Shown: positions 1-12,191, numbered from the stretch's first letter. The stretch is DNA of 64,000 bases from Locusta migratoria (GCA_026315105.1 CM048746.1:146984730-147048729); one strand, 5' to 3'. Program-made: numbers and translations. The notes: generated by a model not told the origin, from the sequence alone.

Positions 1-3000
1 CCACATTGGCACATGGGCGGGTCCTCTCGACGGAGGAGGTGACCATGCGTCAGATGGGTGTGACCAATGCGGAGACGGCAGAGAACCACGGAGTCCCTAC
101 AGGATCCCAGCTGCGACGACTTCCAGACAGATGTTGTGTCCTTTATCGTACGCAGCTTATTGGGCACGTCCAGAGCGGACCATTCGGCGTTCCACAGGTC
201 GCGTATTTTAGTGCGAAGCAACGGGCGGAAGTCTGCTTCTGGGAGGCCAATCGCCAGAGGGCGGCAAGTGGTAGCCTGTTTGGCTAGCTGGTCAACGCTC
301 TCGTTGCCCGGGATGCCTACATGGCCCGGGGTCCAAACGAATGTAACACAGCGACCGGAGTCACTAAGAGCCAGTATCGACTCCTGAATGGCCCTGACCA
401 ATGTATGACGAGCATAACACTGATCAAGGGCCTGTAAACCGCTCAGCGAGTCGCCAGATCAGAAAGGAGGTCCCGGGGCACATGCGGATGTGGTTAAGGG
501 CGCGGTATATAGCCACCAGTTCTGCAGTGAAGACGCTGCTGCCGGGTGGCAAAGAGCGTTGTTCAACGTGGGCGCCATGGATGTAGGCATAACCAGTGTG
601 GTCGCCATCTGAAGAACCGTCTGTATAAATGACCTCGGAGTTACTGAACTCACGGAGCAGTGCATAAAACTGATGCCGTAGGACCAGAGGAGAAGTAGAG
701 GTCTTCGGCTCACGGGAAAGATCCAGCCGAATCCGTGGCCGAGGAACGGTCCAGGGAGGAGCATGGAGAGTCGAGCGGAAGGGACGGTTAAGAGGTAAGG
801 AGTCCAGGGTCGACAGTAGCGATTGGACACGCACTGCTATCGGGAGTCCCGACCGAGGTCGCCTCTGCGGCAAACGAGTATCCTCCCCCGGAAAGAGGAG
901 TCTGTCATTCGGATGCCGAGGGGTACAGTGAACTCTAGCAGCATACTGGGCGAGTAGTTGTTGGCGCCGGTATCGCAACGGGGCGACTCCAGCCTCTGCC
1001 AAGAGACTTGTGACAGGGCTTGTACGAAAGGCTCCAGTGGCCAGACGGATGCCTGTATGATGCACTGGGTCAAGAACTCGCAGTGCAGATGGAGAGGCTG
1101 AGCCGTAGACCTGGCTTCCGTAGTCTAGACGTGACTGCACCAGAGCATTGTACAGCCGCAGGAGGACAGGGCGTGCTGCCCCCCAGACAGTATGGCTGAG
1201 GCAACGAAGGATGTCCAAATACCGGGAACACCGTTGCTTAAGCTGGCGCAGATGAGGGAGCCATGTCAAACGTGAGTCGAAAAGGAGACCCAGGAAGCGG
1301 TGTGTGTCCACAACCTGAAGGAGCTCACCATCAAGGTAGAGCTGTGGATGTGGATGTACTGCCCGTTGGCGACAAAAGTGCATTACCCTAGTTTTTGCAG
1401 GGGAAAATGTGAAACCATGGGCAGAAGCCCAATTCTGCGCCCGATGGATGGCTGCCTGCAGTCGTCGTTCAGCTACACTTGTACTAGCAGTGGAATAGTA
1501 CATGCAAAAGTTGTCTGCATAGAGGGAGCAGGAAACCGATGGCCCCGCTGCAGCCACTAGGCCATTAATGGCCACTAAGAAGAGGGGTACACTGAGGACG
1601 GACCCTTGTGGTACCCCATTCTCTTGGATATGGGAGGAACTGAAGGAGGTGCCAATGCGGACTCTAAAGCGGCGCGAAACTAAAAAATTCTGAATAAAAA
1701 GTGGGAGGGAGCCACGAAGACCCCACCCATGTAGTGTGGCAAGGATGTGATGGCGCCATGCCGTGTCATATGCTTTCCGGAGGTCGAAAAAGATGGCGAC
1801 GAGGTGGTGACGTCGAGCGAAAGCAGTACGGATCGCCGACTCCAAAGAGAGAAGGTTATCAATGGCAGAACGACCTTGCCGGAAAGCACCTTGTTGTGGG
1901 GCGAGCAGACCCCGATACTCGAGAACCCACAGAAGTCGCCGGCTCACCAAACGTTCAAAAAGTTTACAAAGAACGTTTGTGAGGCTTATGGGACGGTAAC
2001 AGTCAACGTTCAATGGATCTGCACCTGGTTTTAACAGAGGGATAACGATACTCTCCTGCCATTGGGACGGGTATGCTCCCTCGACCCAGAGACGATTAAA
2101 TAAATCCAAAAGATGGCGTTGCGAGTGTTCAGAAAGATGTTTCAGCATTTGACAGTGGATTCGGTCCGGTCCTGCAGATGTATTGGGGCAACTGGCAAGA
2201 ATAGTTTGAAATTCCCACTCTGTAAATGGCGCATTGTACGGCTCTTGGCGGTTTGTGCGAAATACCAACTGCCTTCGCTCAGCCCGCTCTTTTAAGGTAC
2301 AAAAACCTTGGCTGTAGGCAGTGGATGCCGAATTAAGAGCAAAGTGCGCTGCAAAATACTCGGCAATGATGGTCGGGTCGGTATGGATTGTACCGCGGAT
2401 AGAGAGACCCGCGACCCCTGTCGGTGGATGGTGACCTGATATACGACGAATCTTTGTCCAAATCTGGCTAGAAGAGACACGGGGTCCAATTGTGGATACA
2501 TATTCCTCCCAGCATGCTTGCTTGCGCTGCCGGATAAGCCGGCGTGTCTGGGCCCGAAGACGCTTAAATGCAACCAGGTGGTCAAGGGTGGGGTGGCGCC
2601 GGTACTGCTGCAGAGCCCTGCGGCGATTGCGGATAGCTGCTGCTATCTCCGGTGACCACCAGGGCACTGGTCTTCGCCGAGGTAAGGCAGAAGAAGATGG
2701 TATCGCGGACTCAGCAGCAGAAACGACAATGGAAATTATTTGCTCAACAGCCATTGTCGCATCAGCAGGGAGAGGGGTACCCAACGTTGCAGCGGAAGTG
2801 TATGCTGCCCAGTCGGCCCTGTGGAAGGACCAGCGGGGTAGGCGTGCATGGCGTTGGTGGTGGGGAAGCGGAAGGAAGATGGGAAAGTGGTCGCTTCCAC
2901 AAAGGTCATCATGGACCCACCAGTTAAGTAGTGGACGTAAGCCCGGACTACACACAGAAAGGTCTATGGCGGAAAAGGTGCCATGGGCCACACTAAAATG

Positions 3001-3528
3001 GGTTGGAGCTCCTGTATTTAAAAGACAAAGGTCAAGTTCGTTAAAAAGTAGTTCAAATTCTTGACCACGTCCTGTAGTCATGTTGCTCCCCCATAGGGGG
3101 TGATGTGCGTTAAAATCTCCTAAAATAAGAAATGGTGAAGGAAGTTGACCGATCAAGGCTGCCAGGTCAGCTGGTGCCACTGCTGCATCAGGAGGGAGAT
3201 AAAGGGAACAGATGGTAATGTCCCGTGATGCTCGAACCCTGACAGCGACAGCCTCCAGGGCTGTGTGAAGTGGCACTGGGGAACTACAGGCAGAGGTATG
3301 TAGATATAGACATACCCCGCCCGACACCCTATTGTAGATGGTGCGGTTATTGAAGTACCCCCGGTAGCCCCGAAGGGTGGGGGTCCGATCACTAGGAAAC
3401 CAGGTTTCCTGGAGAGCAACACAAAGTGGTGGAAAAGAGCTTATCAGCTGGTGCAATTCGGCCAAGTGACCGAAAAATCCTCCACAATTCCATTGGAGGA
3501 TCAGACTGTCTCCTGGTTGACGGTGCAT
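1..3528 (-). pseudogene. LINE ORF2: APE endonuclease, reverse transcriptase, RNase H (one frameshift, cut by window edge)
   Basis: The ORF2 polyprotein nicks target DNA and reverse-transcribes the element RNA. The open part (3528 to 424, 1034 residues) begins MHRQPGDSL. The endonuclease covers about residues 10-225, with LILGDFNAHHPLW and GSDHFPIF as active-site blocks. RT motifs follow: a YRPISL block, FFDLRKAYD, GVPQGSVLS and the catalytic box. That box reads YADN rather than YADD, so the second catalytic aspartate is changed. RNase H starts at IYTDGSSDG with FTAELVAI after it. Near 455-460 the frame breaks: two bases appear missing after FLI, and the open frame ends early at 424. In the shifted frame the domain continues with DSLSGLQALDQ and WTPGHVGIPGNE, then a His/Cys-rich end reaching position 1. 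ORF2 overlaps ORF1 by 28 nt. This copy should not make an active enzyme. Confidence 0.88.
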
Positions 3529-5033
3529 GAAGATGAGGATGGAAGAGGGATGGCAGGAGCACTCGTCTTGGGCTGTGAAGTCTGATCCTCCATCTCCATG
3601 GCATCCCCGAGATCTGCGAAGGCCAGATCTTCGGGCGTCGCAAGAAGGATGACCTCATCCTCCGGTGTGTCACGTGCAAGGGTTGGGGGCACCGAGGCCG
3701 CCATCGTTTCCTTGCGCTTCACTGTCTTTTCCTTCTTGTCTTTTTTGTCTTCCCGTCGTTCCTTGGGCCTACCGGAGGACGGGGGTTTCTCCGGCGGGGC
3801 TTGAGGAGCGTGGGAAGACTGAGGAGCCAGGCGGCGTTCTGGCCGAGTGTCCTTCAGCCGCTGGCTGGAGTCTAATTTCGGTGGTGACACGGGTGGAAGG
3901 GAAGAACAGGTTCCCTTCCCAGAAGAAGAAGCCAGAGAAGGTGAACCCTTTTCTGGCTGGGGAGTAGGGGTAACCACTCCCGACGTGGGGGGCAGTATAG
4001 GCCCCGCAGAAGATGGTGTGCCTCCAGATGTCTGGGAGGCCGAGGTAGAGGGACGGCCCATAGGGCCCACAGATGGAGTTACAACAGTGCGAGAAGTGGC
4101 CACTGGTTGTGGCGCCATCGATGTAGCTGCAGCATATGAAGAAAGTAAATTGACTGGATGCAGCTTTTCGTACTTCCTCCGAGCCTCTGAGTAGGTTAGT
4201 CGGTCCAAGGTCTTATATTCTACTATCTTCCGCTCTTTGTGTAGAGCGGGACAGTCCTGCGAACAGGGAGAGTGGTGACCACTGCAGTTGACGCAGTAAG
4301 GAGGAGTAGTACAGGCAGCGTCCGGGTGTGAAGGACGGCCACAGTCCTGACAGGTTGCAGCAGCGTTGCAACGAGAGGACATGTGTCCGAAACGCCAACA
4401 CTTGAAACATCGCATTGGAAGGGGGATGTATGGCTGGACGTCACAGCGATACATCATGACCTTGACCTTTTCGGGCAGATTGTCACCCTCAAAGGCCAAG
4501 ACAAATGCGCCAGAGGCCACCCTATTATCCTTGGATCCTCTAAATACGCGCCGGACAAAATGGATTCCGCGTCGTTGTAGGTGCTCGCGTAACTCATCAT
4601 CTGTCTGTAGCAAAAGGTCTCGATGGTATATCACCCCCTGTACCCTATTTAAGGACTTGTGGGGCGTTACTGTGACAGGAATTTCACCTAAATGATCACA
4701 TTTTAAGAGGCTCCGTGATTGAGCAGGGGTCTCCGCCTGTATTAGGACCGAACCGTCGCGCAGTTTCGACATTCCGGCAACTTCGCCAAACCTTTCTTCG
4801 AGGTGTTCGACGAAGAAGGAAGGCTTAGTTGCCTGGAAAGATTCCCCATCCTGTCTGGTACACACTAAGTATCTAGGTGAATAAGTCTTAGCCTGCTTTG
4901 TGGACCCTCGTTCCCCCCAAGATTGAGTTAGGGAAGGAAACGATTTGGGGTCGTATCTAGTAAAATTAAATCTTCCAAACTTCGAGACACCTGACTTAGA
5001 GCCAGGATTTTCTGAGGCTTGTCTCCTCTTCAT
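3501..5033 (-). CDS. LINE ORF1 (Gag-like RNA-binding protein with CCHC knuckles)
   Basis: An intact 510-residue ORF1 starting MKRRQASENPGSKSG. ORF1 proteins of I-type LINEs bind the element RNA and form the RNP used for retrotransposition. A probable RRM-like region lies at about residues 70-200 and includes TPHKSLNRVQGVIYHRD. Three zinc knuckles follow at about 210-265: CFKCWRFGHMSSRC, CQDCGRPSHPDAAC and CVNCSGHHSPCSQDC. The C-terminal half is Pro/Ser/Thr/Lys-rich and looks disordered. The stop (3501-3503) lies 28 nt inside ORF2, in a different frame, as expected for a compact bicistronic LINE. I see no stop or frameshift. A decayed paralogue of the same domain order lies at 34965-35760. Confidence 0.9.
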   Translation of the reverse strand: MKRRQASENPGSKSGVSKFGRFNFTRYDPKSFPSLTQSWGERGSTKQAKTYSPRYLVCTRQDGESFQATKPSFFVEHLEERFGEVAGMSKLRDGSVLIQAETPAQSRSLLKCDHLGEIPVTVTPHKSLNRVQGVIYHRDLLLQTDDELREHLQRRGIHFVRRVFRGSKDNRVASGAFVLAFEGDNLPEKVKVMMYRCDVQPYIPLPMRCFKCWRFGHMSSRCNAAATCQDCGRPSHPDAACTTPPYCVNCSGHHSPCSQDCPALHKERKIVEYKTLDRLTYSEARRKYEKLHPVNLLSSYAAATSMAPQPVATSRTVVTPSVGPMGRPSTSASQTSGGTPSSAGPILPPTSGVVTPTPQPEKGSPSLASSSGKGTCSSLPPVSPPKLDSSQRLKDTRPERRLAPQSSHAPQAPPEKPPSSGRPKERREDKKDKKEKTVKRKETMAASVPPTLARDTPEDEVILLATPEDLAFADLGDAMEMEDQTSQPKTSAPAIPLPSSSSCTVNQETV

Positions 5034-5705
5034 TGCGGAATGTCCGCCCCGATGCCACCCACTCCGAAACAGGGGCTCTCCTCATGGGCGCCACCCAGCC
5101 ACAGCAACGCCACCTGGCAGGATGACCGTTGCCGGGAGTCCTGATGCCCCGCAAAGACAAGCATCGACTCCTTGGCATTCATGAGGAGGTCACAGCTCAG
5201 GCATCGGCAGTGTGATCCCTGTGCAATTCAGGGGGCTCAACCATGAGGGTACATAACAGCCCCACCACACGGACTGGCTACCGTGCTGGTGACCTAGCGG
5301 GGGAGGGGGCTACGGCGAGGAAGGGATGTGGAAGGAAAGGGTAGGAATCCGCGCCGTAGGGGCTAGGTTGGGAGTTCTTCCCCAAATGGCTCACACTTAC
5401 TCAGAAATTTTGGTGGAGGTCAAACCACAATGGGGACCTAACTGGGCCGAAAACTGTGAACACGGCAAACAAAGACACAATTGCAAAACCAACAGTACCA
5501 TGGGAATAGCCGGGCCGTCAACACGAGAACACCTAGAGACGGGGTTGGAGAAGGGTAGGGTGGGAAAAAGGATTAGGAAGGGAGGGAACCAGGGTGAGGA
5601 AAAGCGGCCTGGGAAACAGGAAGGAAGGCCGCAATGGCTCGGGGACCCGTGCGCGCCACACACGTACCCACAAAAGAGCTGTGGGCCCCCTGGGGGGAGC
5701 TTAGC
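5034..5705 (-). promoter_or_regulatory. 5' UTR / internal promoter region of LINE element A
   Basis: About 670 bp of GC-rich non-coding sequence upstream of ORF1. Its outer roughly 90 bp (about 5615-5705) match the 5' end of element B at about 10150-10238, including a shared CCCACAAAAGAG block and a C/G-rich terminus with CCCCCTGGGGG. Conservation of a 5' terminus between two otherwise diverged elements suggests a shared promoter. No individual promoter element was identified. Confidence 0.55.
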
Positions 5706-8646
5706 TGTGAAAATCGAACAATGGACAGGAAGCCTGTAGTAAAACCTGTCGTCTCCAACGACGAAGGTAGATCCAACACCATCAGTGGTCTTTGAGCCAC
5801 CTGTATAGATAAAAATGACAGTATCAACCCACGAACGCATTTCAACAACCTGCAAGCAATATACCGAAGCCGGAGTACTCTCCTTTGGGAGCGAGCAGAG
5901 TTCAAAATGAACTTGCTTTCCTGCATTCGAAAGGTGGTAGGGAGAGTAAGATCAAGTTGCTGTAGAAGGCGACGAAAACGAACTCCGGGAGGCAGCAAGG
6001 CAGTTGCAGAAAGCCCATAGTGGCAATTGAGGAGGTCATTGAAGAATGATGGGTAGGACGGGTGGGTGGGCATTGACAGCAAGCGCATGCATACCGACAT
6101 AGTAGTATATGACACTGATAGTTCAGTGGTAATTCAGCAGCTTCGGCGTAAAGACTTTTGACAGGGCTGGTGTAAAACGCTCCAATCGCCAGACGTAACC
6201 CCCGATGGTGGATTGAGTTTAGATGGCATAAAATTGACAACCGTGCAGAAGAGTAAATGAAGCTTCCGTAATCCAGTTTCGAGCGGACTGAGGACCAGTA
6301 GAGGTTAAGTAGGATGGTTCGATCTGCTGCCCATGACATACCGCTAAGAACACGGAGGACGTTAAGGGAACAAGTACATCAGCCAGCCAGATAGGACACA
6401 TGCGGAGACCAGCAGAGTTTCCTATCCAATACTAGCTCTAAAAATTTGGTCTTCACCATGAATGGCAGAGTAACAGGACCAAGATGCAGAGATGTTGGAA
6501 GAAACTCTTTGTATCTCCAGAAATTTATGTAGACTGTTTTCTCACTGAAGAACCGGAAGCCATTGGCGACATTCCAAGAATAAATTCGGTCAAGACAACG
6601 CTGAAGACAGCATTCCAGGAGAGACATTCTCTGGGCGCTGCAATAGATCGCAAAGTCATCCACAAAAAGGGAGCCAGATAGGTCAGCCGGAAGAAATCCA
6701 TAATTACGTTAATTGCTATGGCGAAAAGTGCCACGCTCAACACAGATTCTTGTGGCAACCCATTCTCCTGGCGAAAGGTGCCTGACACAACAGAGCCCAC
6801 TCATACCCTGAACCTTCGATCCATTAACAATGCTTGAATAAAAAGGGGAAGGTGACCACGAAAGCCCCATGTACGGAGTGTGAGGAGAATACCCACCCTG
6901 CAATAGGTGTCATAAGACTTTTCCAAATCAAAGAAGACAGCCACTGTCTGACGCTTATGCAAAAAGTTATGAATAATATAGGTTGACAAGGTAATGAGGT
7001 GGTTGATAGCAGAACAATGCTAACGAAATTCGCATTGGACGTTGGTGAGAAGACAGCGGGATTCGAGTAGCCAAATCAACTGAGCATTAACCATGTGTTC
7101 CATCACCTTGCAAACACAGCTGGTGAGAGAAATAGGGCGATAACTGGAAGGAAGATGTTTGTCCTTCCCTGGTTTTGGTATGGGAACAACAATAACTTCA
7201 CACCAGCATGTGGGGACCTGACCTTGAGACATATGCGATTGCAAGTGTGAAGGAGAAAACATTTACCCGGAAGAGAAAAGTTCTTAAGACTCTGAATATG
7301 AATTGCATCAGACTCTGGAGCAGAAATTCAGGATGCAGAGAGAGCACATTCGAGCTCCTGCATGGTGGAGATGGCGTTGTAACTTTCACGATTGAGAGAT
7401 TGGAAGGAAGGTGGTCATACCTCTTCTGTATGTTTTCGAGGGAGGTAGGCAGGGTGGTAATGTGTGGAACTCGAGACCTCCGCAAACGTTTGACCTAAAG
7501 CTTTGGATATATCGGCTGAGTCCATGAAGACTTCATTTACTACCATCAAGCCAGGAATTGAGAAGTGGATCTTAGTGCCAGATAACCAGCGCAGGTCCCC
7601 CCAGACAACCGAAGAAGAAGTAAGTCTGTTAAATGAAGTAGTGAAAGCAATGCAGTAGGCCTGTTTGCTTTCCTTGATGACTTGACGACATTGCCCTCAT
7701 AGATGATACAGTTCGCCATCATTGGGTGGCGTTGCAAGGTGCGTCGAGCACATTGCTGGGCTCTAATAGCGTCGTGACATCCCGCAGTTCACCAGGGGAC
7801 TTGGACTCGACGTGGAGAAGAGGAAGTACGTGGAATGGAATATTCGGCAGCATTGAGAATGACTTCCTTGAGGCAGTCGACCTGACTGTCACAGGTGGGG
7901 AAGTTCTGATCGTGGAAAACCACCATGGAGGAAAAAAGTCCCCAGTCAGTTTTCGAGATGTTCCAACTGGTGGAACCCGGAGGTAGGGCATGATGAAGGA
8001 AATGAATTATACTGGGGAAACAGTCGCTCGAGTATGTATCAGAGAGAGCATACGACTCAAACTGACACGCAAGTTGAGCAGTACATATCAAGAGGTCCAA
8101 GTGAGAGTAGGTATGTGTTTTTTTTTGTCTGAAAGAAAGGTTGGTGCACCTGTGTTTAGGGAGACAAGATTAAGATAGTTGAGGATGTCCACTAAAAAGG
8201 AGCCTCTCTGGCAAGGGGCTGGAGAATCCCATAGGGGATGGTGGGCATTGAAATCGCCAATCAACAAAAAGGGGGTAGGAAGTTAAGCAGCACCTCTGCC
8301 CTAGTAAAGGCAGAAGACGAGGGGGCATAGATGTTACAAAGTGAAAAGGAAAAGGCGGGGAGAGTGATGCAGATGGCAACTGCCTGTAGTTGAGTGTGCA
8401 ATGAAATAGGATGATAGTGGATGTCGTCCCTAATGACCAATACAATCCCTCCATGGGCTGCAAAATAACTTCCACAGGGGGCAGGTCAAAGTGCACGGAG
8501 GTATATTGTGAAAAAACTATGTCGTCACATGGGCATAACTTCGTTTCTTGAGGTCCGACCATGAATGGACAGTGCAATCTAAGGAGTAGTTTCAATTCGT
8601 CTCTGTTTGAACGAATGCCGCGAATATTCCATTGAAGGAGATCCAT
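5706..8646 (-). pseudogene. Decayed LINE ORF2 of element B
   Basis: The reading frame is recognisable in pieces. The endonuclease start is at 8646 (MDLLQWNIRGIRSN, then QETKLCP). An RT block with YRPISLTSCVCKVMEH lies at 7262-7020, FFDLEKSYDT near 6930 and NGLPQESVLSVALF near 6750. A thumb-like region follows at about 6340-5900. RNase H begins with IYTGGSKTTDGVGS near 5810 and stops being recognisable at about 5706, where element A begins. Shifts and stops separate every block. The first RNase H aspartate motif (TDG in A) reads TGG here. The organisation matches ORF2 of A, but divergence is high enough to suggest a different subfamily. Confidence 0.8.
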
Positions 8647-8751
8647 AAACTGAGTGAAAAATAGAACGAGAAGGAAAAAGAGGAGATCACCTCAATGGTC
8701 GCTGAGGGCCTGACTGAGGGAGTGCTGCTACTGGAATCGAGAGGTGAAGGG

Positions 8752-9960
8752 TCACATTCCATTGCTTCGTCTGGAGTTTCTGCCTGGTTTTATCGTCAGG
8801 GGCAGCTTCCTCCGCCAGTAAAGGGCCGGATGTTGGCTAGCACTAGCGAGCCCTGGCGAGACAGAGGAAGACCAAGTGGCGCTACTGTTAGGTGGCATGA
8901 CACGTAAGTCGCGCCGTGGCGGAGAAGGAGAGGAACTCTTTTTTTCTGTGTGCCTTCTTAGAGGAATGATGGACGTTCGTTGTGCAGTCTCAGATCTTAA
9001 GAAGTCTTCATGGACAGGCTCTTTCTTGGAATTCCGGGCACCCAATTTAGATGCCCGTGATTTGGGAGGAGCTGCTGATGACTGTGTTTTTTGGTGAAGT
9101 GGAGAGTGGAGAGGTTAAACGGGCACTCTTTGGGCTGGCCGATCTGACAATTGTGTCGCTAAAAGTAAGGTCGCATGTCTGTGTGCCTACCTCCTTAATA
9201 GGACGAGGAGAGGCAAGGACAACACTGTATTTACCCGCTGGGAGCTCAGCGGGCTTTCGACCGGCTAGTATCTTCCATGCAGCAGAGGTCGACACTTTTT
9301 CGCGTACTCTGATTTCTTGGATTACCCGCTCCTCCTTGTAAACAGGGCATTAACTGGAAGAAGCAGCATGGTCACCCATGCAATTGATGCAGCGAGGGGA
9401 TTGAGGTGGACAGTCACACTCATGAGTATCTCTGCTGCAGGCGACGCATTTGGCTGTATGGTGGCAAGATTCAAGGGTATGATTATACCTGTGACATTGG
9501 TAACAACATGTGGGATTCGGAATATAGGAGCGAACTGATATTATTTTGTACCCTGCTTTGGTTTTTGAAGGGAGATCCACACTGTCAATTGTCAAAAATA
9601 CGGTTTGAGTTGGTATCAAACCTGTATCAGCCTTTTTCATAACCCTATGGACAGTTGTGACACCCTGATCAGTCAAGTAGTTCTTTATTTCTTCATCCGA
9701 TAATCCGTCGAGGGATCGAGAGTAGATCACCCCATGTGACGAGTTAAGGGTGCAATGATCTTCCACTTTCACCGGGAAGGTGTGCAAGAGTGGCTCTGAT
9801 CAGTTTCTGAGCCTGGAAGGCATTATCTGTTTCTAACAACAAACTCCGATTAAATTGTCTTCAACGGACCTGCAATGGCATCGATACCCTTCTTAATAAT
9901 GAAGGGATTTACCTTAGAGAAATCATGACATCAGTATGAGTAACAAGAGGAGATGAAAAG
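8752..9960 (-). pseudogene. Decayed LINE ORF1 of element B (CCHC knuckles)
   Basis: The best-preserved part is 9787-9350. It has an RRM-like stretch (GVIYSRSLDGLSDEEIKNYL) followed by knuckles CYQCHRYNHTLESC, CVACSRDTHECDC and CINCMGDHAA, the same order as ORF1 of A. Further Pro/Ser/Lys-rich segments of the C-terminal tail continue at 9295-9047 and 9045-8752 in shifted frames. The N-terminal part (about 9790-9960) is only weakly traceable. The piece ends about 100 bp before the ORF2 start at 8646. Confidence 0.7.
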
Positions 9961-10238
9961 GATGGGTCCAAGGTAGAAACAACAGATCAAGAAGAATGAG
10001 CAGAAAAAACGAGTGAAAGAAGGGAAGAACCAATAAAAAAGGATAAAACAGAAAAAGGAGATGAGCTGAATTTATTCAGACGCGCGTCCCCAAGCAAAGG
10101 CACGAACCAGCGGGGGGGGGGGGGGGGGCGGGGAGAAGGAGCCTGGAGAAGAAGGAAGGCTACTTTGGCTCCGAGCCTCGTACATGCCACACATGTACCC
10201 ACAAAAGAGCCGTGGGGCCCCCTGGGGGAGACCAGACA

Positions 10239-10680
10239 GATTATCGGGAAGAATCCTAACGAAATGCAGTAAAAAAAAAAAAAAAATATGAAGTAGGTTA
10301 CAGTACCCTTGTATGCCCACTACTTGAATACTGCTCACCAGTGTGGAATCCATACTAGGGGGGGTTGATACAGGTGGTAGAGAAGATCCAAAGGAGAGCA
10401 GCGCACTTCGATAGAGGATCATTTAGCAATCATGAAAGTGTTCAGGAGATGATCGATAAACTCCAAAGGAGGACTCTCCAAGACACACGCTCTTTAGCTT
10501 GGTACAGGCTTTTGTCAAAGTTTTGAGATCACACCTTTACCAAGGAGTCGAGCAATATATTGCTCCCTTCTACATATATCTCGCGAAGAGATCATGAGGA
10601 TAATATCAGATTAGAGCCCACACAGAGGCATAACGACAATCTTTCTTTCTGCAAGCAATGTTGTTGTTCTGGTCTTCAGT
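10239..10680 (+). mobile_element. LINE reverse-transcriptase 3' fragment
   Basis: In mixed plus-strand frames the translation shows TLVCPLLEYCSPVWNPY, KIQRRAAHF and LPSTYISRRDHEDNIRLE. These match the C-terminal part of jockey/CR1-type RT proteins, where VRPxLEYASPVWxPY and ERVQRRAARF are typical. An A16 run at about 10271-10286 interrupts it. The start abuts the 5' end of element B and the end abuts the 3' end of element C. No intact frame remains. Confidence 0.6.
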
Positions 10681-12191
10681 CTACAGACTGGTTTGATACA
10701 GCACTCCATGCTACCCTGTCTTGTTCAAACCTCTTCATCTGAGAATACGTATAGCAACCTATGTCCTTTTGAATCTGCTTACTGTATTCGCCCTTCATTC
10801 ATTCTAATGCTAAGTAGAAGATTCCTTAACATCTCAGAATGTCTCTCACCAACCTATCCCTTCTCTTAGTCAGGATATGCCAGAAACTCCTTTTCTCCCC
10901 ACTTCGGTTAAGCACCTCCTCATTAGTTACATTATCTACCCATCTAATTTTCATCATTCTTCTGTAGCACCACATTTCAAAAGCTACTATCATCTTTTTG
11001 CCTGAACTTCTTATCATCCATGGTTCACTCCCACACAATGCTACACTCCAGACAAATGCTTTCAGAAAAGACTTCCTAAAATTTAAATTAATATTGGATG
11101 TTAAGAAGTTTCTCTTCTTTAGAAATGCTGTTTTTCCCATAGTCATTCTGCATTTTATATCTTCTCTACTTCAGCCGCAAGAAATTTTCTTGCTACCCAA
11201 ATAACAAAACTCATATACTACTTCTATTGTCTCATTGTCTAATCAATTCCTTCAGCATCACATGATTTTCTGACATTACATTCCATTAACCTTGTTTTAT
11301 TCTTGTTAATGGTCACCTTATATCCTCCTTTCTAGACACTGTACATTCCGTTCAAATGCACTTCCAGGTTCTTTGCTGTCTCTGACAAAATTATTTGTCG
11401 TTAGCAAGGTTTTTTATTCCCTCTCCATCGACTTTAATTCCCTCTCCAAATTTCTCCTCGCATTCCTTCACTGCTTGCTCAATGTACAGATTGAAAAACA
11501 TTTGGAAAAGGCTACAACCCTGTCTTACCTCCCTTCCCAACCTCTGCTTCACTATCTTGCCCTTCGACTGCTGTCTGGTTTTTTTTTTTTTTTTTATAGG
11601 TTAAATATAACTCTTCGCTTCCTATATTTTACCCCTGTTACCTTCAGAATTTGAGGTCTATTCCAGTCAACATTGTCAAAAGCTTTTTCCAAATCTACAA
11701 ATGCTAAAAACGTAGGTTTGCCTTTCCTTAGCCTATCTTCTAAGATAAGTCATATTGTGAGTATTGCCTCCCGTGTTCTTTAATTTCTCCTAAATCCAAA
11801 CTGATCTTCCCTGAGGTCTGATTCCCCAAGTTTTTCCATTCGTCTGTAAATAACTGGTGTTAGTATTTTGTAACCATGACTTATTAAACTGATAGTTCTG
11901 TAATTTTCACATTTGTCTGCACTGGCTTTCTTTGGAATTGGAATTACGATATTCTTCTTGAAGTCGGATGGTACTTCTCGTGTTGCATACCAGGTAGAAC
12001 AATTTTTTTCATGGCTGGCTCTCCAAACGATTGAATATCATCTACTGCAAGGGCCTTGTTTTGACTGAAATCTTTCAGCGCTCTCAAATTATTCTCACAG
12101 TATCATATCTCCTATCTCATCTTCCTCCACTTCATCTTCCATTTCTAGAATACTGTCTTCAAGTTTATTTCCTTTGTATAGGCCCTCTATA

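Larger units (their letters stand above)
1..5705 (-). mobile_element. I-like non-LTR retrotransposon, element A (3' end off window)
   Basis: A minus-strand LINE with, in transcript order, a 5' UTR (about 5705-5034), ORF1 with zinc knuckles (5033-3501) and ORF2 with APE endonuclease, reverse transcriptase and RNase H (3528 to the window edge). An RNase H domain behind the RT and a CCHC ORF1 fit the I superfamily; the exact clade is inference. The 5' end is placed near 5705, where sequence matching the 5' end of element B (near 10238) stops and B's RNase H coding sequence begins. ORF1 is fully open, so this copy is much younger than B. The 3' UTR, tail and left target duplication are outside the window. 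Confidence 0.85.
5706..10238 (-). mobile_element. I-like non-LTR retrotransposon, element B (old copy, interrupted by A)
   Basis: A minus-strand LINE with the same layout as A but many stops and frameshifts. ORF1 remains with zinc knuckles at about 9350-9787 and ORF2 runs from 8646 down to about 5706. ORF2 ends abruptly inside RNase H at the 5' terminus of A; the rest should lie beyond A, left of the window. The 5' end is near 10238, set by the terminal block shared with A. A poly-G run interrupts the 5' UTR near 10112-10128. Confidence 0.8.

Noticed and set aside
2492..3064. 190-codon plus-strand ORF across LINE A
   Set aside because: Antisense shadow of the ORF2 endonuclease; no domain of its own.
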